Assembly (NCBI GenBank): GCA_945483525.1
Contig: CALYRV010000002.1
Location: 1 to 54,716, forward strand
Length of the DNA: 54,716 nt
Direction: 5' to 3'
From: an uncultured Verrucomicrobiota bacterium
GTDB taxonomy: Bacteria; Verrucomicrobiota; Kiritimatiellia; RFP12; UBA1067
Shown here: one piece after another, positions 33,871 through 44,400 of the stretch
Layout: each line of letters starts with the position of its first letter
Numbering within the stretch: position 1 is the stretch's first letter
Notes under the pieces: generated by a model
What the model was told of the DNA's origin: nothing
What the model saw: only the letters and a program-made list of their open reading frames with translations
Databases searched by the model: none
Translations under genes and position numbers: made by a program

Positions 33871-35310
33871 ATGGGCGGATTTTGCGGAGTGGTTTCTAGC
33901 GGGGATTGCATAAGCGATCTCTTCTTCGGTACTGACTATCATTCACATCTCGGAACTCATCGCGGTGGCATGTGCGTGCTCGGGATGAATGGCTTTCAGC
34001 GGGCGATTCATAACATCCAGAACGCTCCGTTCCGTTCGAAGTTCGAGCACGATGTCGGCCGGTTTTCCGGAAAAGTGGGTGTCGGCGTGATTTCGGACAC
34101 CGACCCGCAGCCGCTGGTGATGTGCACGAAGATGGGCTCCTATGCGATCGCTACCGTCGGTTATATCACCAATATCGACGAGCTCAAGGATGAGCTTTTT
34201 CGCGGCAATTCCGCGCAATTGCAGTATTCGACAACGAGCGGTATGGTTGGTCCGACGGAAGTCGTGTCCGCCCTAATTGCGACGCAGGGTACGATCGTTG
34301 ATGGTGTCCGCTATGTCCAGCAGAAGATTCATGGCAGCTGCTCGATCCTGATACTGTCAGAAGACGGCCGGCTTTACGCCGCTCGTGATCGCTATGGGCG
34401 CACGCCGATCATCATCGGCAAGAAGCAGTCCGGCATGATCGCGCTGATGGAAAGCTGCGCGCTGCCGAATCTCGAGTACGAATATGTCCGTGACCTTGGT
34501 CCGGGCGAGATGGTCGAGATGTCGGCAGACGGCATGCGGACGGTTATTGAGCCAGGTGAAAAAATGGCGATATGTTCCTTCCTTTGGGTCTATTACGGGT
34601 ATCCGGCATCCAGCTACGAGGGGCGTAACGTCGAGATGGCGCGTTATCGCTGCGGTTCAGCGCTGGCGAAGCGCTATCCAGTCGATGCAGACGCGGCCTG
34701 TGGCATTCCCGATAGCGGCGTTTCCCATGCGCTCGGCTATGCTCATGAGGCCGGCATCAAGTATGCGCGTCCGTTCGTTAAGTACACGCCGACTTGGGCG
34801 CGTAGCTTCATGCCGTCAGATCAGCGTCAGCGCGAGAAGGTGGCGTCTATGAAGCTGATTACGATTCCAGGGCTTATCAAGGATCGGCGATTGGTTTTCT
34901 GTGATGATTCGATTGTTCGTGGTACCCAGCTAGGCAAGCAGGCGGACCGGCTTTATAAGGAGGGATGCAAGGAGATGAACGTCCGTATTGCCTGTCCCCC
35001 GCTGTTGTATCCGTGCAAGTTCATTAATTATTCTCGGTCTAAGAGCGAATACGACCTCATCACCCGTCGTTATATTCGTGGGCACGAGGGTGAGAGTGCT
35101 GACATTGCGAAGTACGCCGATCCGAACGGCGAGCCCTACAAACGCATGGTAGAGTTTATCCGCGAGAAGCTCAATCTCACATCGCTTGCGTTCCAGACTG
35201 TTGATGATCTTGTAGCCGCAATCGGGCTTCCAAAGGAAAAGCTCTGCACCTACTGTTTTACTGGCAAAGATTGTTCTGACTGTCCTTGCCATTGCTCTTC
35301 CGCGAAATAA
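33871..35310 (+). CDS. purF: Amidophosphoribosyltransferase (glutamine PRPP amidotransferase)
   Basis: This 479-aa enzyme makes 5-phosphoribosylamine, the first step of purine synthesis. Cys5 in MGGFCGVVS is the N-terminal glutaminase nucleophile, so a 4-residue propeptide would have to be removed. HLGTHRGG follows in the NTN-hydrolase domain, and VFCDDSIVRGTQL is the PRPP-binding loop. The C-terminus adds a Cys cluster (CTYCFTGKDCSDCPC), which may bind metal or, as in B. subtilis-type PurF, an iron-sulfur cluster. It is monocistronic here. Confidence 0.88.
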   Translation: MGGFCGVVSSGDCISDLFFGTDYHSHLGTHRGGMCVLGMNGFQRAIHNIQNAPFRSKFEHDVGRFSGKVGVGVISDTDPQPLVMCTKMGSYAIATVGYITNIDELKDELFRGNSAQLQYSTTSGMVGPTEVVSALIATQGTIVDGVRYVQQKIHGSCSILILSEDGRLYAARDRYGRTPIIIGKKQSGMIALMESCALPNLEYEYVRDLGPGEMVEMSADGMRTVIEPGEKMAICSFLWVYYGYPASSYEGRNVEMARYRCGSALAKRYPVDADAACGIPDSGVSHALGYAHEAGIKYARPFVKYTPTWARSFMPSDQRQREKVASMKLITIPGLIKDRRLVFCDDSIVRGTQLGKQADRLYKEGCKEMNVRIACPPLLYPCKFINYSRSKSEYDLITRRYIRGHEGESADIAKYADPNGEPYKRMVEFIREKLNLTSLAFQTVDDLVAAIGLPKEKLCTYCFTGKDCSDCPCHCSSAK

Positions 35311-35369
35311 GCATAAGCTTTTCTACATACAAAATATTTCAAATATAGCCACCACCTGTATTGCATTTA

Positions 35370-35378
35370 TGGTATAAT
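35370..35378 (+). promoter_or_regulatory. Extended -10 promoter of first GH-A gene
   Basis: TGGTATAAT ending 9 nt before ATG 35388; codons upstream of that ATG in the same frame would lie within the promoter. Confidence 0.7.
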
Positions 35379-35387
35379 CAAAATACT

Positions 35388-38300
35388 ATGAAATGCATAT
35401 TCGGTGTTGTTGCGGCTTTTGCTGCACTAGTGTCGTTCGGCGGAGTTCAAGAAACTGACTGGGCGAAGGTGGAGTTCCCAGACCGCGTGTCGGGTCCCTT
35501 CGAGGTTAAGGTGACGCTTAAGGGGAGTATTCCCGACACCGACGTATCGACTCATCTCCATTGGAAGAAGGCGAAGGGGTGGGGCGGCTTTCTCGCATAT
35601 CATCCGCAGCGCAAGGCGAAGAGCGGCAAGACCTACACCTTCAGCTTCCGTCCCCAGGCGAAGCCGGATATGGCGGCGATCGACGCGGTCGTGTTTTTGG
35701 CTCCGGGCGGCGACTTTGCGAAGCAAACCAAGAACCTCCATTGCAACATCGCGTGGGGTGGCGCCGCGAAGGCGTCCGGCCATTCCAAGGGCGACGCGAA
35801 GAAGCCAACCGCGAAGCCGGTATCCAACTACGCGGCGAAGCCTGATTCGGTGACCTTCAAGAAGTCTTACATCTGGCTTGAGGAGGCTCCGAAGCCGACG
35901 CGGGCGGGCGAGGATCTCGTCGTGAAAATCCGCTACCGACTCGATCCGTCCGATACGTGGGGCGACAAGCCCACGCAGCTCATGTGTATGCCGCTTGGTC
36001 CGTGGATCGACAATCCCGACGGTGTTGTCAATACCAAACGTCATCATGTCGGCTATCCCGGCATGTTCGCCGCACATCAGCCAGTTGAAGTCGGTGAACA
36101 CGTCGCCGAGTTCCGTTACAAGCTCTCGAAGACCTATCGTTACAATGGTTGCTCTTTTCTTTGCAAATTCAAGGCTCCTGATGGCAGCGAATGGCCTTGG
36201 GAATGGCGCGGCGGCAGCATGACGATCATCAAGGAGAGCGAGACGTTCTTCCTGGAGCCGACGGCGCTAGGCGGACTCTTCCTCTACGGCGAGCCCCTGA
36301 AGATCAAGGTTGGCTTCGGTCCGAAGGCCGGCGGCACGCTGAACGGTACCGTGGTTGTCAGGAACTCCAAGTGCGAGAAGGTCTACGAAGGGCCGGTCAC
36401 GCTCGACGCTACCAAGAAGGAGGATTTCTTTGAGCTCCCGGCGCTTAAGGAGAAGGGCTTCTTCTTCGCGACCTTGAAGATCGGCGATCTCGGCGAGGAC
36501 TACTGCTATTTCGGTACGATCCCGAAGTTCGCGCGCGTCAACGGACGCCGCACCCCGTTCGGCATCACCAACATTTATGATGAGGATTTCGCGAAGCTCG
36601 GCGCCAAGCTCGGCTTTTCGTTCACCCGCCTCTTCACCACCTGGAAGGAACTTGAACCCGTCCCCGGAAAGTGGCAGCTTGACCATATGGACAAGACTAT
36701 CGCGCTCAACGCCGATAACGGACTCCTTCCCTGGATTTGCTTCTACGCCCCGCCTGCGTGGGCGCTCCCCGAAGGCATGTGGTCCACCGGCTTCGAGCCC
36801 TCTCCGTTCAATCTCAAGGCCTGGGGCAACGCGATCACCACGCTCTCCAAGCGCTACGACGGTAAGCTCTTCGGTTGGGAATGGCTGAACGAGATCGTCC
36901 CCGGCAACAAGTGCAAGGATCCGGTCGCGGACTACGTCAACATCTGCAAGACCGGCTACCAGGCGGCAAAGGCGGTGAATCCGAAGCTCGTCACCCAGCT
37001 CGCCGGCGGACTCTGGCCGCACAACTACCGTATCGACTGTTTGAACGCGGGTGTCGCGAAATGGGTGGATGTGCTCCCCGTCCACTACTCGACATACGAG
37101 GGAATCCTCGAGGCTAAGAACGATCTTTCGGTGCGTGACTTCAAGAAGGTCCGCGTCGCGGACAACGAGACCGCGAGTGGCATGAGCGTCTGGAATATGG
37201 ATGCCGAGATGACGACCAAGAAGTCCATCGGACAGTGCCGCCACGTCATGACTCGCTGGCCGGACGAACTCTGCGCAGGTTCGCTCTTCATCACCTACTT
37301 CGGCGGCGGCGGAGATCCCTGCGGCAACTGGAGCTACATGATCGACAAGAAGTCTCCGCGTCCCGTGGCGGTGACGCTCGCGGTCGTGCAGGGCAAGATC
37401 GGCTTCGCGAAGGCCGTTGGCAAGTTCTTCTACGATGGGCTCCCTGTGCAGCTCTTCGAGCGGGACGGCGAAGGCATCCTCTTCGTCACTTCTCCCGGCA
37501 AGGAAGGCGTCCGTGTTAGGTTCCCTGCGAAGGGTAAGCTCTCTGTCACCGATTACATGGGCAATGTCTCTTCTGCGGCGGGCGGTAACGTCGTCGCTGG
37601 AGATATGCCAGTTATTGTCGAGGGCTTTGATCTTGATCAGATGAAATTGCATGCCGCGCTTCGCGTCGGTACGAGCGAACTTCCCGCGGCGAAGCCGCAG
37701 GTCGTCGCCGATGCTGGCGAGACGATCGCCGTGCCGGTTTTCGTGAAGAATCCCTGGAAGACCGCGCGCAAGTTCACGCTCACGCCTTCGGCCGCCGACT
37801 GGGGTAAGGGAGTGCCAGTGACGCTGTCGCTTGAGGCGGGAGCTTCGAAGTCGCTGGAGCTCACTTATAAGACGTCCGGCAAGATTCCCGCGACAACCGA
37901 TCTCAAGATCTCTATCGCGACCGCTGGACTCAACGCCGTCGATAAGCCGTTCCTTCTCTACGCCGTCGATCCTTCGTCCATTGGCAACCTCCTCCAGAAC
38001 GGCGACTTCGAGAACGGTTCCAAGCCCTGGGGCGGGGTGAAGTCCGTCGCGACGATCCCGATGCCGAACAACGCCGACAACCACGCGGTCGAGTTCAAGG
38101 GCAATGGCAACTATCAGAGCATGTGGCAGGGTGTCGACATCCCGGTTCCCGGACAGAGCTATCTCTACACCTGTTGGATGTGGACCACGGGACAGGAGGG
38201 CGGTTCGAACGTCTCCGAGCGTTTCTCCGATGGCACCAAGGAGAAGCAGTACTACATGCCCAATATCTTCTCGATCGGCGCGGCTGGCAGCAAGACCTGG

Positions 38301-39068
38301 CGCTACATGGTCAAGCGCTTCGACACCAAGGCCAACACCAAGAACCTCGGCATCACTCCGGTGACCCGCGGCAAGGGTTCGTTCCGCATCGACAATGTCT
38401 CGCTCTCGCTCTACAAGGGGTCTGAATTCTCCGCGTTCGCGGGACGGGTCGGAGGCGAGAAGTCGTCGTCGATGATTCCGCTCCTCTGCGACAACCAGAT
38501 TCGCACGCAGGGCGGCTATGATTGGAAGCCCGAGGGCTTCGCGGGTGTCGCCGAGTTCTCGTGGGATAAGTCCGCGCTTACGCTCAAGTGCTCGGTTAGA
38601 GACGACGTCCTCGCGCCAAAGTCACTCGTTGGTACGACAAAGGACGGCGAAGAAGGATTCGCGGGCGATATGCTCGCGGTTGCGCTCTTTCCGAAGATGG
38701 GCGCGGACGGCATGCCGGAAAGCGCACAGATGCGCTGGTACATCTCAATGGCCGATCCGGGCGGCGGTTCCGGCAAGACTACGCTCTTCCGTCCGAAGAA
38801 ATACTCCCTCGGAATGAAGTCGGGACAGCTTGCGAAAGATTCGTCCGTCTATCAGGTCGATTTCAAGCGCAGCGGCGACATCACGACTTATGAGGTGAAG
38901 ATCCCGTGGAGCGAAATCCCCGGCTTCACGCCGGCGAAGGGCGCTTCCTTCGGCTGTAATCTCATCCTCGTCGATGGCGACAACGGCGGCGGCACCGGAC
39001 GCATGGTCTGGGGCGCCGATCTCTCTGATTCCGCCTCCGGTTGCGGCATTGTGACGCTGCTCCCGTAA
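35388..39068 (+). CDS. Exported clan GH-A-like glycoside hydrolase with C-terminal binding domains (paralogue 1)
   Basis: This 1,226-aa protein has a signal peptide (about residues 1-19). Two beta-sandwich-like regions (to ~380) come before a TIM-barrel catalytic domain (~390-700). LNEIVPG (Glu502) is the probable acid/base and ADNETASG (Glu594) the probable nucleophile. Their spacing and the strand pattern fit clan GH-A (families such as GH5, GH39 or GH10-like); I cannot assign a CAZy family. A CBM-like domain follows (NLLQNGDFENGSKPW, about 865 onward), then a CBM9/DOMON-like domain (IPLLCDNQIR...SVYQVDF...IPWSEIPG). The paralogue at 41493 has the same layout. The stop overlaps the next start (TAATG), so the outer-membrane gene is coupled. 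Confidence 0.75.
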   Translation: MKCIFGVVAAFAALVSFGGVQETDWAKVEFPDRVSGPFEVKVTLKGSIPDTDVSTHLHWKKAKGWGGFLAYHPQRKAKSGKTYTFSFRPQAKPDMAAIDAVVFLAPGGDFAKQTKNLHCNIAWGGAAKASGHSKGDAKKPTAKPVSNYAAKPDSVTFKKSYIWLEEAPKPTRAGEDLVVKIRYRLDPSDTWGDKPTQLMCMPLGPWIDNPDGVVNTKRHHVGYPGMFAAHQPVEVGEHVAEFRYKLSKTYRYNGCSFLCKFKAPDGSEWPWEWRGGSMTIIKESETFFLEPTALGGLFLYGEPLKIKVGFGPKAGGTLNGTVVVRNSKCEKVYEGPVTLDATKKEDFFELPALKEKGFFFATLKIGDLGEDYCYFGTIPKFARVNGRRTPFGITNIYDEDFAKLGAKLGFSFTRLFTTWKELEPVPGKWQLDHMDKTIALNADNGLLPWICFYAPPAWALPEGMWSTGFEPSPFNLKAWGNAITTLSKRYDGKLFGWEWLNEIVPGNKCKDPVADYVNICKTGYQAAKAVNPKLVTQLAGGLWPHNYRIDCLNAGVAKWVDVLPVHYSTYEGILEAKNDLSVRDFKKVRVADNETASGMSVWNMDAEMTTKKSIGQCRHVMTRWPDELCAGSLFITYFGGGGDPCGNWSYMIDKKSPRPVAVTLAVVQGKIGFAKAVGKFFYDGLPVQLFERDGEGILFVTSPGKEGVRVRFPAKGKLSVTDYMGNVSSAAGGNVVAGDMPVIVEGFDLDQMKLHAALRVGTSELPAAKPQVVADAGETIAVPVFVKNPWKTARKFTLTPSAADWGKGVPVTLSLEAGASKSLELTYKTSGKIPATTDLKISIATAGLNAVDKPFLLYAVDPSSIGNLLQNGDFENGSKPWGGVKSVATIPMPNNADNHAVEFKGNGNYQSMWQGVDIPVPGQSYLYTCWMWTTGQEGGSNVSERFSDGTKEKQYYMPNIFSIGAAGSKTWRYMVKRFDTKANTKNLGITPVTRGKGSFRIDNVSLSLYKGSEFSAFAGRVGGEKSSSMIPLLCDNQIRTQGGYDWKPEGFAGVAEFSWDKSALTLKCSVRDDVLAPKSLVGTTKDGEEGFAGDMLAVALFPKMGADGMPESAQMRWYISMADPGGGSGKTTLFRPKKYSLGMKSGQLAKDSSVYQVDFKRSGDITTYEVKIPWSEIPGFTPAKGASFGCNLILVDGDNGGGTGRMVWGADLSDSASGCGIVTLLP

Positions 39069-39844
39069 TGCTGTCGCTCTTGGCGAGTGTTCTGTCTCCG
39101 TTTTTTTTCGAGCTGACGCCCGAAGTGCGGACCACTTACCAGTCGCTTGGCAAGATCGTTGAGGATCGTCCAATGCAGATCACGAATCTGCGTTTCGGAT
39201 GGGACTCTGGAATGGTCGGTAGGTTCGGGGTCCGCAATTGGGACGTGTCCTCGCTGTCGGACCGTCGCTCGGACGCCCATCGGCATGCGCTTTATCATAC
39301 CGAATGGGGCCCAACCTGGCAGTATGACTGGGAGATTGCGGAAGGGTGGATGCTCAAGTCGGATCTGACCCGGTCTTGGACGATGTACCGAGGCTTTGAA
39401 AACGACGATTCCAACAAGACCTATCATTTTTGGCAGATCGATCAGTCGCTGGAGAATCCGTATGTGGTCCCGTTCTATCGCATCCGTCGGGCGATCAGAA
39501 CGATGGATTACACGTATTTCAAGGTGGGACTCCGTCGTCGGCTCGATCTCGGTGGCGGGTTTTCGCTTACGCCTTCGGTCTTCGCCGAGGGCGGATCGGG
39601 ACGCAATATGCTGCGTGTGTTCAGTCCAAAGGTAGACGGAACCATCTGGCGCTCCGGTATCGGGTCCGTTTCCTTTCGCCTGGAGCTTGGCTGGCGGTAT
39701 AACGAATATCTGTCACTCTTCACGGCGATCGAGCAGTATGAGGTCGTGGGCGATGATGCGCGAAGGGCGAATGATCGGCTAGCATATCGTTGTACTCACA
39801 ATGACTGGACGCATGGTACGGTCGGCGTCCGGATTAAGTTCTGA
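39068..39844 (+). CDS. Putative outer-membrane beta-barrel protein
   Basis: This ~258-aa protein has a short signal peptide (MLSLLASVLSPFF). Alternating aromatic/polar strands run throughout, many ending in Trp/Tyr (WGPTWQYDWEIAEGW, YTYFKVGLRRRL, VSFRLELGWRYNEYL). A terminal Phe (VRIKF) is the usual signal for BAM-assembled barrels. Start ATG 39068 overlaps the GH-A stop by 1 nt. It could export or bind the products of the upstream enzyme; no porin family is recognised. Confidence 0.65.
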   Translation: MLSLLASVLSPFFFELTPEVRTTYQSLGKIVEDRPMQITNLRFGWDSGMVGRFGVRNWDVSSLSDRRSDAHRHALYHTEWGPTWQYDWEIAEGWMLKSDLTRSWTMYRGFENDDSNKTYHFWQIDQSLENPYVVPFYRIRRAIRTMDYTYFKVGLRRRLDLGGGFSLTPSVFAEGGSGRNMLRVFSPKVDGTIWRSGIGSVSFRLELGWRYNEYLSLFTAIEQYEVVGDDARRANDRLAYRCTHNDWTHGTVGVRIKF

Positions 39845-39857
39845 GTGTTGAAAAGGT

Positions 39858-39887
39858 TTGACCGAATTCTGGCATGTGTGTTATAAT
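39858..39887 (+). promoter_or_regulatory. Promoter of the isomerase-family gene
   Basis: TTGACC at 39858-39863, 18-bp spacer, TATAAT at 39882-39887 with TGT before it. AGAGGA then precedes ATG 39922. Confidence 0.8.
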
Positions 39888-39921
39888 CAATTTCATTAGA
39901 CAAAAGAGGAAATAACCAAAT

Positions 39922-41451
39922 ATGAAGAACCTGCTAATCGTCGTTACAATGTGCACTATCGCGGCATCAGTGTTCGCGGATGCACCCAAGGTCGAACGCC
40001 GCAAATCGCTGACCGCCAATGTCGGCGTCGTGTCCGTCGGACTCGACACCTACTGGAAACAGTGCCCAGGGCTCCTTGAGGACATGGTGAAGAAGGAGGA
40101 TGTCTTCATCAAGAAGCTCGCCGACAAGCAGCTCAACGTCACCCGCTTCGGTATGAGCGACAATCCCATCAATGCGGCGAAGATGATCCCCGCGATGAAG
40201 GCGGCCGATCTCGACATTCTCTTCGTCGACATGGTGACCTACGCTACGAGCGCGACTTTCGCGCCGTTTGTCCGCGAGCTCAACTGTCCGATCGTCCTCT
40301 TCTGCTTGCAGCCCGACGAGCGTCTCGACTACGAGCATGCGACGATCTACAAGCAGTTGCTCAATGACGACCTCTGCTCGGTCCCGGAATTCACTGGAGT
40401 CGCCGAACGTTACGGCAAGCCGGTCGCCGATGTCGTCGTCGGCAAGCTCGAGGGTGATGCCCGTGCGGACGAGGAGCTGCGTCAGTGGTGCGCCGTCGCG
40501 CATGTGCTGCACGACCTGCGCCGCGCGCGGATCGGACTCATGGGTCATGTCCTCGAGGCGATGTATGATATGCAGGTCGATCCGACCGCGGTCGCGCGCA
40601 CCTTCGGCTGCCATGTGACGCTCTGCGAGCCGGATGAGATTCTGCCGCTCTATCGCAATCCCGACGCGGCTGCGGTCGAGGCGATGAAAAAGCGCATCCT
40701 CTCGTTCTTTGATACTCCCGATCCAGTGTCCGACCCTTGGACCGAGAAGCTCACCGCTAAGGACCTGGACGTTGCCGCGAAGGCTGCGGTCGCGCTCGAG
40801 GGTTTTGCCGCGAAGCGTCAGCTGGACGGCTTCGCGTACTACTACGAGGGACAGGAAGGCACGGAGACGCGCGAGCTCGTGACGAACTTCATCGTCGGCA
40901 ACTCGCTCCTCACCGCCGCGGGCTTCCCGATGTGCGGCGAGTTCGACCTCAAGAACTGCGTCGCGATGATGATCTTCGACCGTCTCGAGATTGGCGGTTC
41001 CTTCGCCGAGTTCCATCCGATCGATTTCGGACGTGACACGGTGTTGGTCGGACATGACGGACCCCACCATCTCAATATCGCCTCGCAGAAGCCAGTTCTC
41101 CGTTCGCTCAAGAAGTATCACGGCAAGCCCGGCAAGGGCGCGGGCGTGGAGTTCAACATCAAGGAGGGTCCGATCACGATGCTCTCGATCGGACTCAAGC
41201 GTGACGGACAGTTCAAGTTCATCATCGCCGAAGGCGAGTCGATGAAGGGTCCGATTCCTCCGACCGGCAACACCAACACCCACGGCAAGTTCCTTCCCGA
41301 CGTCCGCACCTTCCTGCGCAACTGGTCGATGGAAGGTCCCACCCATCACTTCGCTCTCGGCATCGGTCATCACGCCGCTGAGCTCAAGAAGCTCGCCCGC
41401 TGTCTCGGCATCGAAGCCGTCGTGGTGACGCCCGAAACTAAAAAGGAGTAA
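39922..41451 (+). CDS. L-fucose/L-arabinose isomerase-family protein with signal peptide
   Basis: This 509-aa protein is related over most of its length to the L-arabinose/L-fucose isomerase superfamily. HDGPHHLN and the C-terminal GPTHHFALGIGHHAAEL are the conserved His-rich blocks, and GNTNTHGKF also fits. Unexpectedly it begins with a signal peptide (MKNLLIVVTMCTIAASVFA, cleavage near ADAP), which would send this normally cytoplasmic fold to the periplasm. It sits between two exported GH-A paralogues, so it may act on the sugars they release, or be a binding protein derived from an isomerase. The start is supported by its promoter and ribosome site. Confidence 0.75.
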   Translation: MKNLLIVVTMCTIAASVFADAPKVERRKSLTANVGVVSVGLDTYWKQCPGLLEDMVKKEDVFIKKLADKQLNVTRFGMSDNPINAAKMIPAMKAADLDILFVDMVTYATSATFAPFVRELNCPIVLFCLQPDERLDYEHATIYKQLLNDDLCSVPEFTGVAERYGKPVADVVVGKLEGDARADEELRQWCAVAHVLHDLRRARIGLMGHVLEAMYDMQVDPTAVARTFGCHVTLCEPDEILPLYRNPDAAAVEAMKKRILSFFDTPDPVSDPWTEKLTAKDLDVAAKAAVALEGFAAKRQLDGFAYYYEGQEGTETRELVTNFIVGNSLLTAAGFPMCGEFDLKNCVAMMIFDRLEIGGSFAEFHPIDFGRDTVLVGHDGPHHLNIASQKPVLRSLKKYHGKPGKGAGVEFNIKEGPITMLSIGLKRDGQFKFIIAEGESMKGPIPPTGNTNTHGKFLPDVRTFLRNWSMEGPTHHFALGIGHHAAELKKLARCLGIEAVVVTPETKKE

Positions 41452-41474
41452 TGAGTACGCGGCCGGCAAAATTT

Positions 41475-41483
41475 TGTTATAAT
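41475..41483 (+). promoter_or_regulatory. Extended -10 promoter of second GH-A gene
   Basis: TGTTATAAT ending 9 nt before ATG 41493. Confidence 0.7.
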
Positions 41484-41492
41484 GTTTACAAT

Positions 41493-44400
41493 ATGAAGAG
41501 TATACAGAAACTGATGGCGGTGGCCGCGGTTGCATGCGCGACCGGGGTGGCGAATGCGAAGATCACCGATACGGATTGGGCCTCGATCGAGACCCCTGAT
41601 GTATGGGATTACAACAAGGATCCGAACGGATTTGACGTGGTCGTCACGCTTAAGGAGGGCGCGCCGATTGACGGCAATTGGCTGCAGGTGCATCTGCACT
41701 GGATGAAGATCAACGGCTATGGCGGATTCTCCAATTGGCAGCCGCCGAAGAAGAAGCTCGAGGCCGGCAAGCCCTATAAGTTCCACTATAAACCGAAAGT
41801 CGAGGAGGGCGAGACCCACCGCTATTCGTTCGACGCGTTCCTGGCTCCGAACGCGAACGATAAGGCGAAGGTGAAGGATCAGTTCATCGAGATCCCGATT
41901 CCTCCGCCGCCGCCCTACGAAGCGCGTCCCGACACCGTCACCTTCAAGAAGTCGTACATCTGGGTCGAAGAAGATCCCAAGCCGACGCGGGTCGGTGACG
42001 ATGTCGTACTGAAGGTAAAGTACTATCTCGATCCGAGCGACACGTGGGGTCCGAAGCCGACGAAGCTTGTCGCGATGCCGCTCGGTCCGTGGATCGACAA
42101 TCCGGACGGCGTCATCAACAAGAAGCGCATGCACGTCTCCTACGGCGGCGGCATGTTCTCGAAGGAAGTGAAGGTCGAGCCCGGCGAGCACGAGATCGAG
42201 TTCAAGTTCAAGCTCGGCACCGCCTATCGCTACAATTCCTGCTTCTTCCTCTGCAAGTTCAGGAGTCCGGACGGCAAGGACTGGCCCTGGGACTGGCGCG
42301 GCAGCGGACTCACGGTTGTTCCGAAGATCGACTACTTCCGCATGTTCACGCAGTCCCGCGGCGGACTCTTCTACTACGGCGAGGTTCCGACGGTCGCGCT
42401 CGCGTGGGGCGATCTGGCGTCCGGCGGACTCGTCCGCGGACACGCGGTCGTGAAGGACGTCCTCAACAACGTCGTCCTCGAGAAGGACTTCGATCTCAAT
42501 CCCGCGTGGCGCGTGCAGACGATCACCTTCCCAGAGCTGAGGGAGCGCGGCGTCTTCTCGGTCACGATGAAGGTTCCGAAGCTCTGCGAAGACGGTTCCG
42601 ACTTCGAGGACTTCTGCTATTTCGGCACGATTCCGAAGTTTGAGCGCGTCGCCGGCAAGTCCACGCCGTTCTGTGCGACGAACCTTTCGGGACTCGACAT
42701 GTCAAAGCTCGCGTACGATCTCGGCTTTTCGGTCGTGCGTCACTTCACCTCCTGGGCGGGCATCGAGCCTGCGAAGGGCAAGTGGCATCTCAAGGGTCTT
42801 GACCATCGCATCGAGTCCAATCATAAGGCCGGGCTCAAGGCGTGGATCCAGCTCTATGGTCCGCCCGCTTGGACGCTTCCGCCCGGCATGGGCAAGACTG
42901 GCGAATTCGAGCCGGCGCCGTTCAATCTCGACGACTGGAGCAATGCGATCGACACGCTAGCGAAGCGTTACACCGACAAGCTCTACGGCTTTGAATTCCT
43001 CAACGAGATCGTCCCCGGGCATGCCTGCGAGGATCCGGTGAAGACCTATGTCGACATCTGCCGCGTCGGCTACGAGACGGCGAAGAAGAACAATCCGAAC
43101 TACGTCTGTCAGCTTGCGGGCGGACTCTGGCCGCACACGTTCCGCATCGACTGCCTCAATGCGGGTGTCGGACAGTATGTTGACATCCTGCCCGTCCACT
43201 ACAACAACTACGAAGGTATCCGCGAGGCGCAGAAAGACCTCGCCGTGCGCGGCATCAAGAACGTGCGCGTCGCCGATAACGAGACCGCTCAGGGCCACAC
43301 CATCTGGAACTATCCTCCGGACATGGCCTTCGAGAAGTCGCTCGCGCAGTGCCGCTGGGTGATGACGCAGTGGCCGGACGAGCTTTGCGCGGGGGCGGAG
43401 TTTATCACCTACTTCGGCGGACAGACCGACGCGTGCGGAAACTGGAGCTATGCGCTGGACGCGACCTCTCCTCGTCCTGTCGCCGCGACGCTTGCGGTTG
43501 TGCAGGGCAAGCTCGCCTACGCGAAGCCGATCGACAAGTTCTATCTCGGCGGCATCAGCTGTCACCTTTTCGAAAAGGACGGCAGGGCGATCGCGTTCCT
43601 CGCGGGAACGGACGCCGATCTCACCAAGGGCGGCAAGACCAAGTCCGAGATGCGTTCGAAGGGCGTCGACTTCGAGACCAAGGGCCTTGCGAAACTCCCG
43701 TATAAGGGCGACATCACCGTCACCGACTTCCAGGGTAACGAGTCCGTCGTGAAGAACGGCGAGGTCGTCACGACTGAGATGCCGGTCATCGCCGAAGGCG
43801 CTGATCTCGACGTGCTGAAGCTTCACGCTTCGCTCTTCATCGGCACCGGCAACTCGCCGACGCCGCTGCCGCAGATCGTCGTCGATATGGCGGAGACGAT
43901 GGGGCTTCCCGTTACCGTTTCGAATCCGTACGACAAGAAGGTCGCGTTCACGGTAAAGGCCGACGATCCCGCGTGGGGCACGGTTGCCGTCGAGACGGTC
44001 GAGCTCGAGCCGGGCGCGAAGAAGACGTTCGAGGTGAAGTTCACCGCGAAGAAGGGCGAGAAGATTCCGGCGGTCAACCGTCTCAACTGCTCGATCGCCG
44101 CGAATGGGATGAAGATTGTGAAGCCGTTCGTCCTTTACGTGACGGACGAGGCCTCGCTCGGCGACCTCGTCAGGAACGGCGGTTTCGATGGCGATACGGA
44201 CGGCTGGAAGGGAGAAGGCAAGGTCGTTCCGACCGCGGTTCCCGGTGCGCCGGACAACAAGTGCCTGCAACTTAACGGCGTCGGTAATGGCTATAAGCAT
44301 CACACCAAGCGCTTCGACGTTCCGGTGCCCGGTGGCAAGTACCTATACACCGCGTGGGTGCGCGGAGACGGCATGGGCGGCGGTTCGAACTTCGACATGT

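Noticed and set aside
36267..38084. 605-aa minus-strand ORF opposite GH-A paralogue 1
   Set aside because: Shadow of a well-supported gene; the long open frame follows from high GC third positions.
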